Counted from the first letter of the stretch, positions 38,770-48,074 are shown. The stretch is DNA of 64,000 nt from Rhodopseudomonas palustris (GCA_016215605.1 JACRJB010000030.1:1-64000), one strand, 5' to 3'. Program-made: numbers and translations. The notes: generated from the letters alone by a model not told the origin.

Positions 38770-41595
38770 TCACTGCCCCAGCCGCTCGATCAGGGCCGGC
38801 GCATGCACCTGGTCGGCTTTGTAGTTGCCGGTCAGGGTGTACATCACGATGTTGACGCCGGCGCGGAAGGCGAATTCGCGCTGGCGCGGTTCGCCCGGCG
38901 TCAGCGGCAGCATCGGCTGGCCGTCGGGCCGCATCGCCCAGGCGCCGGCGAAATCGTTCGAGGTGATGATGATCGGCGACACGCCGTCGCCGCCGCGCGC
39001 CGGCCGCGCAGTGTCGTCGTCGTCGCTCTCGCGCGGCAGGGTTTCGACCCAGGTCTCGCCGGAGGTGAAGCGGCCAGGGAAGTCGCGCAGCAGATAGAAC
39101 GTCTTGGTCAGCACGTGCTCGCGCGGCACCGGCTCGAGTTCGGGCACGTCGAGCGACGACAGCACGTTGCGTAGCGTCAGCATCCCCGGCGTCTGCGAGG
39201 CGCCGTTCGGGCCCGCCGGCGCCTCGATCGCGTCGCGGGTGTCGAAGATCACGGTGCCGCCCTGCTTCATGTAGGCGTCGATCTTGTTGAGCGCGTCCTG
39301 CGGCGGCTTCGGCGCGCCCGCGATCATCGGCCAGTAGATCAGCGGGAAGAACGACAATTCGTCGCGCGCCGGATCGACGCCGATCGGCTCGCCGGCTTCC
39401 AGCGCGGTGCGCTGCGCCAGAAACAGCGTCAGCCCGTTCATCCCGGCTTTGACGATCTGGTCGACGTCGGCATTGCCGGTGATCACGTAGGCAAGATGGG
39501 TCTGCGACGTCGCCTTGATGGCGAAGTCGTCCTTCGGGCCGTCGGCGTAGGACGGCTGAGGCATCGTCGCCAGCGGCAGTGCGAACAGCAGCGCCAGTGC
39601 GGTGGTCACCGCGCGACGGCGCCGCATCAGCAGCGCGGCGAGGCCGCCGCCGATCAGCGCCACGATCAGCGCGTCGAGCCCGAACAGCCCGAGCGCGGAG
39701 GCGAGCAGCATGCCGCGCAGATCGCGCGGCTCGGCATTGGTGTAGTTCGCGCGCCGCGCCGCGATCGCCGCGGTGTCGAGCGGCGCGATGCGGTCGGCGG
39801 ACGCCAGCGTATTGACGGCGATCGGGCCGTCGGCGGGACCGTAGAAGCCGGGCGGATGATCGGCGCTGCCGCGTTCCCGCCAGTCGGTCGGGATCGGCTT
39901 GGCCGAGGCCGGCGGCGGTCCGAACGCGCCGAAGCCGTCGAGCGTCCGCAGCGGCGCTACCGTCTCTGCGGCATTGGCCTCGGCGGCGACGCCGGCGCCC
40001 GGCGTCGAGGTGTAGCCCGACATGTCGACCAGCCTCCGCAGCATTTCGACGAAGGTGCCGGACATCGGCAGGTCCGACCAGCGCATGTCGGCGCTGACGT
40101 GGAACAGCGTCACCAGACCCTTGCCGCGATGCTCGCCGGTGACCAGCGGCGTGCCGTCGGCGAGCGAGGCCCAGCTCTTGGTCGCCAGCACCGCGTCGGG
40201 CTCGGCCAGCACCTGGCGGTTGACGGTGACGTCGGGCGGCACCGCGATCCCCGCGAACGGCCCATCGGCGGCGAACGACGCGAGATGCTGCGGCTTTTCC
40301 CAGGTCAGGCTGCCGCCGAGACTGCGGCCGCCATTGCGCAGCTTCACCGGCACCAGATCGTCGTCGGTCTGCCGCGCGAGGCGGGGGCCGGCGAACCGCA
40401 CCAGCACGCCGCCCTGCTCGATCCAGGCATCGAGCCGCTGGCGTAGTTCCGGCGACAGCGCGCCGACATCGGCCATCACCATCATCGGCAGCTTCTGATC
40501 GAGGAATTGCGTGATGACCTGCTGCGGCGCGGCGCGGTCGCCGAGCCGGACGTCGGCGAATGGCGACAGCGCGCGGGCGAGATAGAAGGTCGGTGCCAGC
40601 AGCGGCTGCGCGGTGTCGGTGCTCGCGCCGGAGACGATGCCGATGGCGCGGCGGCGCCAGCGCTTGTCGAGCAGCTGCACCGCGCCGGCGGAGCGCTCGC
40701 CGGCGATCTCCAGCCGTGCAATGTCGTTGCGCAGCTCGACCGGCAGTTCGAACGCCGCATCGGTCTCGCGATCCAGCGGCGGGAAGTTGAAGCGCGCTTC
40801 GCCGATCGGCGCGCCCTTGGCGTCGAGTGCGCGCACCGTGCCGGTGTCGATGCCGCCCGCCTGCGCGCGCAGCACCTTCACCGTCATCTTGGCGGCGGCG
40901 TTCTCGGCAGCGGCGAGGGCATGCGCCGGCGGCGCGCCGCCTTCGACGATGGTGACGCTGCGGTTCTGCACCAGCTTGTTCAGGCCTTCGACGAATTCGC
41001 TGCCGCGGCCGGTGTCGACGCCGTCGGTCAGCCAGACGATCTCGGCGTCGGCGGAGGTCTTCAGGAAGCGCTCGATCGGCGCCAGCGCTTCGACGCGCTC
41101 GACCGCATAGGGCTTCGGCGAAAGCTGGCGCAGCGACACCCGTGCGGTGCCGGCCGGCATCAGCACCGGATCGCGGGTCGCTTCCGACAGCGGCACCAGC
41201 GCCACCGCGCGACGCGAACTGTCGGCCTCGGCGATCAGTTCGTCGGCGGCCTTGATCCGCATCTCCCAGTTCGACGCCGAGCTCCAGCCGTCGTCGAGCA
41301 GGATCAGCAGCGGGCCGGCGCTGTTGCCGGCGGCGGTCTGCGGATTCCAGATCGGGCCGGCGAGCGCGATGATCACCAGCGCCGCGGCGAGCATCCGCAG
41401 CGCGGTCAGCCACCACGGCGTGCGCGACGGGGTTTCTTCCTTGGGCGAGATATCGAACAGCAGCCGGGTCGGCGGGAAGTCGATCCGGCGCGGCCGCGGC
41501 GGCGTCACGCGTAGCAGCCACCACAGCGCCGGCAGCGCGAGCAGGCCGATCAGCAGCAGAGGTTGGGCGAAGGACAAAGGCAGACCGCCGATCAT
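38770..41595 (-). CDS. DUF4159 protein with N-terminal BatA domain
   Basis: A 941-residue membrane protein. The BatA-like N-terminus (LSFAQPLLLIGLLALPALWWLL and WWLTALRMLAAALVIIALAGP, two helices) leads into a von Willebrand A-like region (LLILLDDGWSSASNWEMR). A further pair of helices is near 640-665 and 680-695. The final ~220 residues are DUF4159, a class I amidotransferase-like fold of unknown use (FFPLIYWPMIAGA, GGTVIFDTRDA). It overlaps the upstream DUF58 gene by 4 bases (ATGA). Work on MoxR clusters suggests chaperone-like maturation or stress roles, but a function for this protein is not established. Confidence 0.9.
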   Translation of the reverse strand: MIGGLPLSFAQPLLLIGLLALPALWWLLRVTPPRPRRIDFPPTRLLFDISPKEETPSRTPWWLTALRMLAAALVIIALAGPIWNPQTAAGNSAGPLLILLDDGWSSASNWEMRIKAADELIAEADSSRRAVALVPLSEATRDPVLMPAGTARVSLRQLSPKPYAVERVEALAPIERFLKTSADAEIVWLTDGVDTGRGSEFVEGLNKLVQNRSVTIVEGGAPPAHALAAAENAAAKMTVKVLRAQAGGIDTGTVRALDAKGAPIGEARFNFPPLDRETDAAFELPVELRNDIARLEIAGERSAGAVQLLDKRWRRRAIGIVSGASTDTAQPLLAPTFYLARALSPFADVRLGDRAAPQQVITQFLDQKLPMMVMADVGALSPELRQRLDAWIEQGGVLVRFAGPRLARQTDDDLVPVKLRNGGRSLGGSLTWEKPQHLASFAADGPFAGIAVPPDVTVNRQVLAEPDAVLATKSWASLADGTPLVTGEHRGKGLVTLFHVSADMRWSDLPMSGTFVEMLRRLVDMSGYTSTPGAGVAAEANAAETVAPLRTLDGFGAFGPPPASAKPIPTDWRERGSADHPPGFYGPADGPIAVNTLASADRIAPLDTAAIAARRANYTNAEPRDLRGMLLASALGLFGLDALIVALIGGGLAALLMRRRRAVTTALALLFALPLATMPQPSYADGPKDDFAIKATSQTHLAYVITGNADVDQIVKAGMNGLTLFLAQRTALEAGEPIGVDPARDELSFFPLIYWPMIAGAPKPPQDALNKIDAYMKQGGTVIFDTRDAIEAPAGPNGASQTPGMLTLRNVLSSLDVPELEPVPREHVLTKTFYLLRDFPGRFTSGETWVETLPRESDDDDTARPARGGDGVSPIIITSNDFAGAWAMRPDGQPMLPLTPGEPRQREFAFRAGVNIVMYTLTGNYKADQVHAPALIERLGQ

Positions 41596-42533
41596 GCGCC
41601 GAGCCCCGCTTTGACGCCGCGCTCGACGCCCTTGGCGGTGGTCATGCCGGCGTGCAGGAACAGCAGCAGCTCGGCGGCCGAGCGGCTTGTGGTGTGAGTC
41701 GAGAACAGCCAGTCGAGCTTGCCGGTCTCGGTCCGGATCGTGTCGCGATGTGCCGCGACCAGAGCCACGTAGTCGGTCGCCCAGGTCTCGGCGCGGCCCG
41801 CCGTGATCGCGCCGCCGCCTTCGGGCTCGACGAATTCGACGCGGCCGGCGAACGGAAAGCTCTCTTCGGACGGATCGACCACCTGCACCAGCGAGCCGTG
41901 CGCGCCGGAGGCCGACAGGCCGGCCAGCATCTTCTGTATATCGCCGATCGGCGACCAGAAATCCGACAGCACCACGATCTCGGCCAGTGACGACGGCACG
42001 AAGGACGGCGGCAGGCTGTCGCGCGTATGGGTGTCGTGCAGAATCGCCTGCGCCATCTTGTCGATCACATTGTTACTCGAGGTCGGGTTCATCAGCCCCG
42101 GAACGCCGACGCGCTCGCCGCCCGCGACCAGCAGTTCGGCCAGCGCGAAGGTGACGATCAGCGCGCGTTCGAGCTTGCTGTCGCGCACGCCCTTCGACGC
42201 ATAGGCCATCGAGGCGGAGCGGTCGGGCCACAGCCAGACGGTGTGCGCGGCTTCCCACTCCAGTTCGCGGACGTAGAGATGATCGTCGCGCGCCGAGCGG
42301 CGCCAGTCGACGTTCTGTCCCGGCTCGCCGGAGACGAAGCGGCGATACTGCCAGAAGTTCTCGCCGGCGCCGGCGCGGCGGCGGCCGTGCAGACCGTGGG
42401 TGACGTTGTTGGCGATGCGGCGGGCTTCGAGCATCAGGCGCGGCAGCGACGCGGCGAGCGACCGGCTTTCGCCATCCGCGCGCCTGACTGCCAGCGTCTC
42501 CTTGTTCGGCTGCTCGGGCGCCTGCGCCATCAA
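41592..42533 (-). CDS. DUF58 domain protein
   Basis: A 313-residue soluble protein, the standard partner of MoxR ATPases. The DUF58 core GRRRAGAGENFWQYRRFVSGEP and VDWRRSARDDHLYVRELEWEA is present, followed by WLWPDRSASM, the MIDAS-like beginning of a von Willebrand fold. Start and stop overlap the neighbours by 4 bases on each side, showing tight translational coupling. Confidence 0.93.
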   Translation of the reverse strand: MMAQAPEQPNKETLAVRRADGESRSLAASLPRLMLEARRIANNVTHGLHGRRRAGAGENFWQYRRFVSGEPGQNVDWRRSARDDHLYVRELEWEAAHTVWLWPDRSASMAYASKGVRDSKLERALIVTFALAELLVAGGERVGVPGLMNPTSSNNVIDKMAQAILHDTHTRDSLPPSFVPSSLAEIVVLSDFWSPIGDIQKMLAGLSASGAHGSLVQVVDPSEESFPFAGRVEFVEPEGGGAITAGRAETWATDYVALVAAHRDTIRTETGKLDWLFSTHTTSRSAAELLLFLHAGMTTAKGVERGVKAGLGA

Positions 42534-43534
42534 CCGATCCGGCTCTTGAGCTGCCGGATCACGTCCGGAATGGTGCGGCCTTCGGCGCGCGCCGAGAAGG
42601 TCAGCGCCATACGATGCTTCAGCACCGGCTCGGCGAGGTCGAGCACGTCGTCGATCGACGGCGCCAGCCGGCCATCGAGCAGCGCGCGGGCGCGCACCGC
42701 CAGCATCAGCGATTGGCTGGCGCGCGGGCCGGGGCCCCAGGCGATCAGCTTGCCGAGATCGCCGGCCTCCGGACCCGGACGCGCTGAGCGTACCAGCGAC
42801 AGGATCGCCTCGACGACGGAGTCGCCGACCGGCAGGCGGCGGACCAGCCGCTGCGCCGACACCAGCATCTCGCTGTTCATCGACGCCTTCGGCGCGCTCT
42901 GCTCGGCGCCGGTGGTGTCGAACAGGATGCGGCGCTCGGCGTCGCGGTCCGGATAGTCGACGTCGATCTCCATCAGGAAACGGTCGAGCTGTGCTTCCGG
43001 CAGCGGATAGGTGCCTTCCTGCTCCAGCGGGTTCTGGGTGGCGAGCACGTGGAACGGCTTCGGCAGATCATGCCGGGCGCCGGCGACGGTGATGTGCTGC
43101 TCCTGCATCGCCTGCAGCAGCGCCGACTGCGTGCGCGGGCTGGCGCGGTTGATTTCGTCGGCCATCAACAGTTGCGCGAACACCGGGCCGGCGATGAAGC
43201 GGAACGAGCGCTTGCCGGCGGCGGTCTCGTCCAGCACTTCGGCGCCGAGAATGTCGGACGGCATCAGATCGGGCGTGAACTGCACGCGCTTGGCGTCGAG
43301 CCCGAGCACGACGCCCAGGGTTTCCACCAGCTTGGTCTTGGCGAGCCCGGGGACGCCGATCAGCAGCGCGTGGCCGCCGGCGAGGATCGTGACCAGCGTG
43401 TTCTCGACCACGCGGTCCTGGCCGAAGATGACGGTGGCGATCGCCTCCTTGGCGGCGCGAACGTCGGCTGCGACCTGTTCGGCAGAACGCACGATGACGT
43501 CTTCGAGCTTCTCGACACTGTCCGCGCCTGCCAT
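42530..43534 (-). CDS. MoxR family AAA+ ATPase
   Basis: A 334-residue ATPase of the MoxR group, which act as chaperones or metal-insertion factors with von Willebrand proteins. Walker A is GVPGLAKTKL, Walker B LLMADEINRASP, sensor 1 LATQNPLEQEGTYPLPEAQLDRF, and sensor 2 with the ATP-lid near the C-terminus. It is the first gene of the four-gene operon; the leader 43535-43777 is shared with the divergent DUF1285 gene. Confidence 0.95.
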   Translation of the reverse strand: MAGADSVEKLEDVIVRSAEQVAADVRAAKEAIATVIFGQDRVVENTLVTILAGGHALLIGVPGLAKTKLVETLGVVLGLDAKRVQFTPDLMPSDILGAEVLDETAAGKRSFRFIAGPVFAQLLMADEINRASPRTQSALLQAMQEQHITVAGARHDLPKPFHVLATQNPLEQEGTYPLPEAQLDRFLMEIDVDYPDRDAERRILFDTTGAEQSAPKASMNSEMLVSAQRLVRRLPVGDSVVEAILSLVRSARPGPEAGDLGKLIAWGPGPRASQSLMLAVRARALLDGRLAPSIDDVLDLAEPVLKHRMALTFSARAEGRTIPDVIRQLKSRIG

Positions 43535-43777
43535 TCGGTCTCTCCTGTCGACGCTTCGGAAACACCCGAGCGCGGGTTGCGTGCGATCGCCGTCGCCATG
43601 CTAGGCTGTTCGCCCCGGAGAAGCGAAGGCCATGGTTTCATTGACCAAATCTTTCCCCACATTATGGGCAACGCGATGTTGCGCGCATCACGATGTGGAG
43701 AGGCGAACCGCGCCGCACGTTGGAGCTTATCGTGCAGCTATCGTGCCAAACCGGGAGTGCAAGGGTCAGTGAAAACA

Positions 43778-44389
43778 ATGGCGAACCAAGGGCAGGGCGC
43801 GAACCGCGATCTCGACGGATTGACCAAGGTGGCGCGCGAGGCGGCCGACGCCGCGACGAGCGGCAGGGGCCTGCCGCCGGTGCATCTGTGGAATCCGCCG
43901 TTCTGCGGCGATCTCGATATGCGCATTGCCGGCGACGGAACCTGGTTCTATCTCGGCACGCCGATCGGCCGGCCGGCGCTGGTGCGGCTGTTTTCCACCA
44001 TCCTCAAGCGCGAGAACGGCAAGCACTTCCTGGTGACGCCGGTCGAGAAGGTCGGGATCAAGGTCGACGACGCGCCGTTCCTGGCGGTCGAGATGGCGAA
44101 GGACGTGGATTCGCGCGGGCCGCTGCTGCGCTTCCGCACCAATGTCGACGACTGGGTCGCCTGCGACGCCGATCACGGGCTGCGCTTCGAAGCCGCGGCA
44201 GACGGCGGGATGGTGCCGTATCTGCACGTTCGCGGCGATCTCTGGGCCAAGGTGACGCGGGCGTTGTATTACGATCTGGTTGACATCGGCGAGGAGCGGG
44301 TGGTCGATGGTCGTCCGAGATTTGGAATTGCTTCGGGCGGCGCGTTCTTCACGATGGCCGATGCGGAGCAGATGAGGGAAGCATTTTGA
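43778..44389 (+). CDS. DUF1285 family protein
   Basis: A 203-residue cytosolic protein of unknown function. LPPVHLWNPPFCGDLDMRIAGDGTWFYLGTPIGR and LVRLFSTILKRENGKHFLVTPVEKV are diagnostic of DUF1285, as is LYYDLVDIGEE near the end. ATG 43778 was taken because longer frames read into the leader. It overlaps the downstream NUDIX gene by 4 bases, so the two are coupled. Confidence 0.9.
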   Translation: MANQGQGANRDLDGLTKVAREAADAATSGRGLPPVHLWNPPFCGDLDMRIAGDGTWFYLGTPIGRPALVRLFSTILKRENGKHFLVTPVEKVGIKVDDAPFLAVEMAKDVDSRGPLLRFRTNVDDWVACDADHGLRFEAAADGGMVPYLHVRGDLWAKVTRALYYDLVDIGEERVVDGRPRFGIASGGAFFTMADAEQMREAF

Positions 44390-45063
44390 ACGAGCCGATG
44401 ATGGGGATTGAGTCTGCCTCGGGCAGCATCAGTTCGGCCGACTTCTTCGATCGCGCTCACCGGCGGCTGCGGTTCGACGTGCCGCCCGCGCTGACCGACG
44501 CCAGCGTGATTCCCGCCAGCGGCGATCACGGCACCGACAGGATGTTGCGCCTGATCGCGGAGGAGCGGCCGATCCGCCCGGCCGCGGTGCTGATCCCGGT
44601 GATCGAGCACGCCGAGCCGACCGTGCTGCTGACGATGCGCGCCGCGCATCTCAACGATCATGCCGGCCAGATCGCGTTTCCCGGCGGCAAGATCGACGCC
44701 ACCGACAACTCGCCGCTCGACGCCGCGCTGCGCGAGGCCGAAGAGGAAATCGGCCTCGACCGATCCTATGTCGAACCGATCGGCTATCTCGACGTCTATG
44801 GCACCGGCTTCGGCTTCCGCATTCTGCCGACGGTGGCGCGGGTGCGGCCGGGGTTCGAACTGACCATCAACAAATCCGAAGTCGACGACGCCTTCGAAGT
44901 GCCGCTGTCGTTTCTGATGGATCCCGGCAATCACCAGCTGCACAGCAAGGAATTCCGCGGCGCGCAGCGCTCCTACTACGCGATGCCGTTCGCCGAACGT
45001 TACATCTGGGGCGCCACCGCAGGCATCCTGCGGATCTTGTACGAGCGGATCTGCCTGCCATGA
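44386..45063 (+). CDS. CoA pyrophosphatase (NUDIX hydrolase)
   Basis: A 225-residue NUDIX enzyme. The NUDIX box begins GGKIDATDNSPLDAALREA and closes EEEIGLD, fitting Gx5Ex7REUxEExGU, and the preceding LTMRAAHLNDHAGQIAFPGG is the CoA-pyrophosphatase (UPF0035) signature, so it probably splits CoA or its derivatives. The start is TTG 44386, which overlaps the previous stop (TTGA) and follows AGGGAA; ATG 44398 is an alternative. It overlaps the next gene by 4 bases. Confidence 0.93.
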   Translation: MNEPMMGIESASGSISSADFFDRAHRRLRFDVPPALTDASVIPASGDHGTDRMLRLIAEERPIRPAAVLIPVIEHAEPTVLLTMRAAHLNDHAGQIAFPGGKIDATDNSPLDAALREAEEEIGLDRSYVEPIGYLDVYGTGFGFRILPTVARVRPGFELTINKSEVDDAFEVPLSFLMDPGNHQLHSKEFRGAQRSYYAMPFAERYIWGATAGILRILYERICLP

Positions 45064-45323
45064 TCCGTGCCATTCTGACGGAAGTCGCGGTTTTCCTCAT
45101 CCCCTTCGTGCTCTACGCGGCCTTCCTGGTCATCACGCGTTCGGCGCTGATGCACCGTTCGTCCTGGCCGCTGCGCGTCGTCGGCTGGCTGCTGCTGTCG
45201 GCGCTCGCGCTGGTGATCCTCAGCCTGCTGCTGCTGGTGCACTACTCCGGCGCGCCGCCGGGCACGACCTACGTGCCGGCGCATATCGAGGATGGCCGGC
45301 TCGTGCCCGGAGTCGAAAAATGA
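45060..45323 (+). CDS. small membrane protein (DUF6111)
   Basis: 87 residues with two transmembrane helices (about 8-30 and 40-62) and a short polar tail including TTYVPAHIEDGRLVPG. This is the DUF6111 pattern found beside CCA transferase genes in Rhizobiales. Function unknown. It overlaps both neighbours by 4 bases. Confidence 0.88.
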   Translation: MIRAILTEVAVFLIPFVLYAAFLVITRSALMHRSSWPLRVVGWLLLSALALVILSLLLLVHYSGAPPGTTYVPAHIEDGRLVPGVEK

Positions 45324-46576
45324 GCGGCGCGGCGGTGCGACCCGACGCGCCGTGGCTGCACGTCGGCCCGGCCGCCCGGGTTCTCGCACTGCTCAATGGC
45401 GACGGCGAGGAGGCCCGCGTCGTCGGCGGCGCGGTGCGCAACGCGCTGCTGGAGCTGCCGATCGGCGACGTCGACATCGCCACCACGGCGCTGCCCGAGG
45501 AGGTGATCCGCCGCGCCCGCGCTGCCGGCATCAAGGCGGTGCCCACCGGCATCGAACACGGCACCGTCACGTTGGTGCTTGACGGTCACGGCTTCGAAGT
45601 CACCACGCTGAGGGAAGACGTCGAGACCTTCGGCCGCAAGGCCAAGGTCGCGTTCGGCCGCGACTGGGTGCGCGACGCGCAGCGCCGCGACTTCACCATC
45701 AACGCGTTGTCGATGTCCGCCTCCGGGCTGGTGCACGATCATGTCGGTGGCCTCGAGGATATCGCCGCACGGCGGGTGCGCTTCATCGGCGATCCGGACC
45801 AGCGCATCGCCGAGGATTATCTGCGCATCCTGCGATTCTTCCGGATTCACGCGGCCTACGGCGTCGGTGCGCCGGATCGGGACGGGCTGCTCGCCTGCAT
45901 CTGCGGCCGCGCCGGCCTGGCCACGCTGTCGGCCGAGCGGATGCGGATGGAGATTCTCAAGCTGATGGTTGCAGATGGCGCGCTGGAATCGGTGGTGGCG
46001 ATGGCCGATGGCGGCCTGCTGCTCGCCGTGCTCGGCGGTGTCACCTATCCGGGAACCTTCGCGGCGATGATGGCCGCCGAGGCGGCGCTCGGCCTCGACG
46101 CCGACCCGGTGCGGCGGCTCGGCGCGCTGGCGGTCGCGGTCACCGAGGACGCCAAGCGGCTGTCGCAGCGGCTGCGGCTGTCGAACGTCGAGACCAAGCG
46201 GCTCGACTCGATGGGACATCGCTGGTGGCGGCTCGCCGGCATGGACGAGGCGACCGCCCGGCGCCGGCTGTATCGGCTCGGCGAGCCGCGTTTTCACGAC
46301 CGCATGATGCTGGCCTGGGCCCGGGCCGGGCGCCACGCCGATCCGGCGCCGTGGCGCGACCTGATCGCGCTGCCGCAGCGCTGGCGCGCGCCGGCGTTCC
46401 CGCTGAAAGCCGCCGATTTCATCGCCCGCGGCTTCGTCGCCGGCCCCGCGCTCGGCCACGTGCTGACGTTGGCCGAAGACGCCTGGCTGGCCGCGGATTT
46501 CCCGGTCGAGGAGAGCCGGCTGCAGACGATCGCCGACCAGACCGCGGCACGGTTCGCCCGCGATCATCTGCTGTAG
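45320..46576 (+). CDS. cca: CCA-adding tRNA nucleotidyltransferase
   Basis: A 418-residue class II nucleotidyltransferase that builds or repairs the CCA end of tRNA. The head has VVGGAVRNALL and the catalytic pair in GDVDIAT; RRDFTINALSMS, then DPDQRIAEDYLRILRFFR (neck) and the helical body with ERMRMEILKL follow. Being the only such enzyme in view, it is probably a true CCA enzyme, but the family also includes poly(A) polymerases. Last gene of a four-gene overlapping operon. Confidence 0.94.
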   Translation: MSGAAVRPDAPWLHVGPAARVLALLNGDGEEARVVGGAVRNALLELPIGDVDIATTALPEEVIRRARAAGIKAVPTGIEHGTVTLVLDGHGFEVTTLREDVETFGRKAKVAFGRDWVRDAQRRDFTINALSMSASGLVHDHVGGLEDIAARRVRFIGDPDQRIAEDYLRILRFFRIHAAYGVGAPDRDGLLACICGRAGLATLSAERMRMEILKLMVADGALESVVAMADGGLLLAVLGGVTYPGTFAAMMAAEAALGLDADPVRRLGALAVAVTEDAKRLSQRLRLSNVETKRLDSMGHRWWRLAGMDEATARRRLYRLGEPRFHDRMMLAWARAGRHADPAPWRDLIALPQRWRAPAFPLKAADFIARGFVAGPALGHVLTLAEDAWLAADFPVEESRLQTIADQTAARFARDHLL

Positions 46577-46592
46577 CCGGTCGCCGAAACCG

Positions 46593-46623
46593 GCGCGGCC
46601 CCGGACCACCGCCAGGGCCGCGC
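46593..46623. terminator. hairpin between convergent cca and DUF2158 genes
   Basis: GCGCGGCCC pairs with GGGCCGCGC over 9 perfect bases with a 13-base loop. No T tract on either side. Position between convergent stops suggests a shared terminator. Confidence 0.5.
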
Positions 46624-46660
46624 GACTTCACGGAAAGTGCCGAATTCGGCCGAAGGGTGC

Positions 46661-46894
46661 TCAGGCGACCTTGCTGGCTTCGGTGTCGTCGTCAGCGTCG
46701 TCCTCGGCATCATCCTCAGCGTCGTCGTCGCTGACCTCGATGGTTTCGAGCACGGCGGGCGGCAGACCTTCGCGGAACAGATCGCCTTCCTCGCCCATCC
46801 ACACGCACACCACTTCGTCGGCACGGGTTTCCGCCACCGTCATTGCCTGGCCGCCGGATTTCAGAATCACGACGTCGCCCGCCTTAAAGTCCAT
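46661..46894 (-). CDS. DUF2158 family small protein (YodC-like)
   Basis: 77 residues. The first ~40 form the DUF2158 barrel (FKAGDVVILKSGGQAMTV and VVCVWMGEEG). The last ~25 are almost wholly Asp, Glu and Ala (a repeated DDAE unit), making a strongly acidic tail. Function unknown in all relatives. ATG 46894 has a modest ribosome-binding site; the gene is alone. Confidence 0.88.
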   Translation of the reverse strand: MDFKAGDVVILKSGGQAMTVAETRADEVVCVWMGEEGDLFREGLPPAVLETIEVSDDDAEDDAEDDADDDTEASKVA

Positions 46895-46975
46895 GTTTGG
46901 CTCCCGCTTGAAGTGTTGACCACGCGGCCGAGCCTAACGAAGCGTCGTGACACGCTGATCACGCCGACGCGGCGC

Positions 46976-47608
46976 CTAACGGATCCCGATCACTTTGTGG
47001 GTCTGGACGCTGAGCCGCCATTGCGGGTGGCGCAGGCAGTAGTCGATCGCCAGGCGCGTATTGTCGTCCCGCCCCGGCGCGTCCATCGGCTGCAGCGAGA
47101 ACCGCTCGAAGCCGAGCCCGGCGAACTGCTCGGGCAATGCGCCCGGCTGCGGGAACACCAGCTTGAGCTCGTTACCGCACTGCACGCGGAGCGGCGCGCC
47201 GGCTTTCGGACTGACACAAAGCCAATCAATTCCGAGGGGTGGTTCGATTGTACCATTGGTTTCGACGCCGATGGCGAAGCCGCGCTTGTGCAGCGCATCA
47301 ATTAGTTCCGCATCGAGTTGCAGTAACGGTTCGCCGCCGGTGATCACGACGTAGCGGTCCTGATCGTCGCCGGTCCATTGCGCTGCAACAACGGCGGCGA
47401 GCTGATCGGCGTCGGCGTAACGGCCGCCCAGCGTGCCGTCTGTGCCGACAAAGTCGGTGTCGCAGAATTTGCAGACCGCCTGATCGCGATCCTGCTCGCG
47501 GCCGGTCCACAGATTGCATCCCGCAAATCTGCAGAACACCGACGCGCGCCCGGCATGCGCGCCTTCGCCCTGCAGGGTCAGGAAGATCTCTTTCACCGCG
47601 TAGCTCAC
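46976..47608 (-). CDS. queE: 7-carboxy-7-deazaguanine synthase
   Basis: A 210-residue radical-SAM enzyme of queuosine precursor synthesis (6-carboxytetrahydropterin to CDG). The cluster-binding motif is CX14CX2C: the first Cys is in AGCNLW, the other two in CKFCDTDF. This is the expanded spacing known from the Burkholderia enzyme rather than the usual CX3CX2C. ITGGEPLL and ETNGT are present. The neighbouring trmL gene is a tRNA wobble-base enzyme; no other queuosine genes are in the window. Confidence 0.94.
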   Translation of the reverse strand: MSYAVKEIFLTLQGEGAHAGRASVFCRFAGCNLWTGREQDRDQAVCKFCDTDFVGTDGTLGGRYADADQLAAVVAAQWTGDDQDRYVVITGGEPLLQLDAELIDALHKRGFAIGVETNGTIEPPLGIDWLCVSPKAGAPLRVQCGNELKLVFPQPGALPEQFAGLGFERFSLQPMDAPGRDDNTRLAIDYCLRHPQWRLSVQTHKVIGIR

Positions 47609-47621
47609 GCCGTCGTGTCCT

Positions 47622-48074
47622 TCATCCGTGTCGGGTCTGGCGAAGTGCCTCGCCGACCACCAGCGCCGCGGCCATCGCGACGTTCAGCGAGCGCATCGCC
47701 GGCTGCATCGGGATCACCACGCGCGCGTCGGCGGCAGCGGCGACTTCGTCCGGTACGCCAGCGCTTTCCCGGCCCAGCAGCAGCACGTCAGTAGATCGGT
47801 AATGCTGTTCGAGATAGGGGGTTACACCTTTCGTTGTAAGTAAAATCACCCGGCAGTCGGCATCTCGCCGCCATTGCACGAATTTTGACCAGGAATCGTG
47901 ACGAACGATGCTGACCTGATCGAGATAGTCCATTCCCGCGCGGCGGAAATGCCGGTCCGAGGTGGGAAATCCGGCGGGCTCGATGATGTGAGCTTCGACG
48001 TTCAAACACGCGCAAAACCGAAGAAGAGTCCCGGTATTCTGCGGAATGTCGGGCTGGTACAGGGCGATCCGCAT
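47622..48074 (-). CDS. trmL: tRNA (cytidine(34)-2'-O)-methyltransferase TrmL
   Basis: A 150-residue SPOUT-fold methyltransferase. IALYQPDIPQNTGTLLRFCACL opens it, and the knotted C-terminus has LLLGRESAGVP, VIPMQ and RSLNVAMAAALVVGEALRQ. It 2'-O-methylates the wobble base of tRNA-Leu. ATG 48074 follows AGGGAG at the right distance. The stop is 13 bases before queE, so the two wobble-modification genes form an operon. Confidence 0.94.
   Translation of the reverse strand: MRIALYQPDIPQNTGTLLRFCACLNVEAHIIEPAGFPTSDRHFRRAGMDYLDQVSIVRHDSWSKFVQWRRDADCRVILLTTKGVTPYLEQHYRSTDVLLLGRESAGVPDEVAAAADARVVIPMQPAMRSLNVAMAAALVVGEALRQTRHG

Noticed and set aside
38624-41524. 966-residue minus-strand frame overlapping the DUF4159 gene
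   Set aside because: Same strand but another frame; Arg/Ala-only composition, while the DUF4159 frame has recognisable domains and 4-base overlaps with neighbours.
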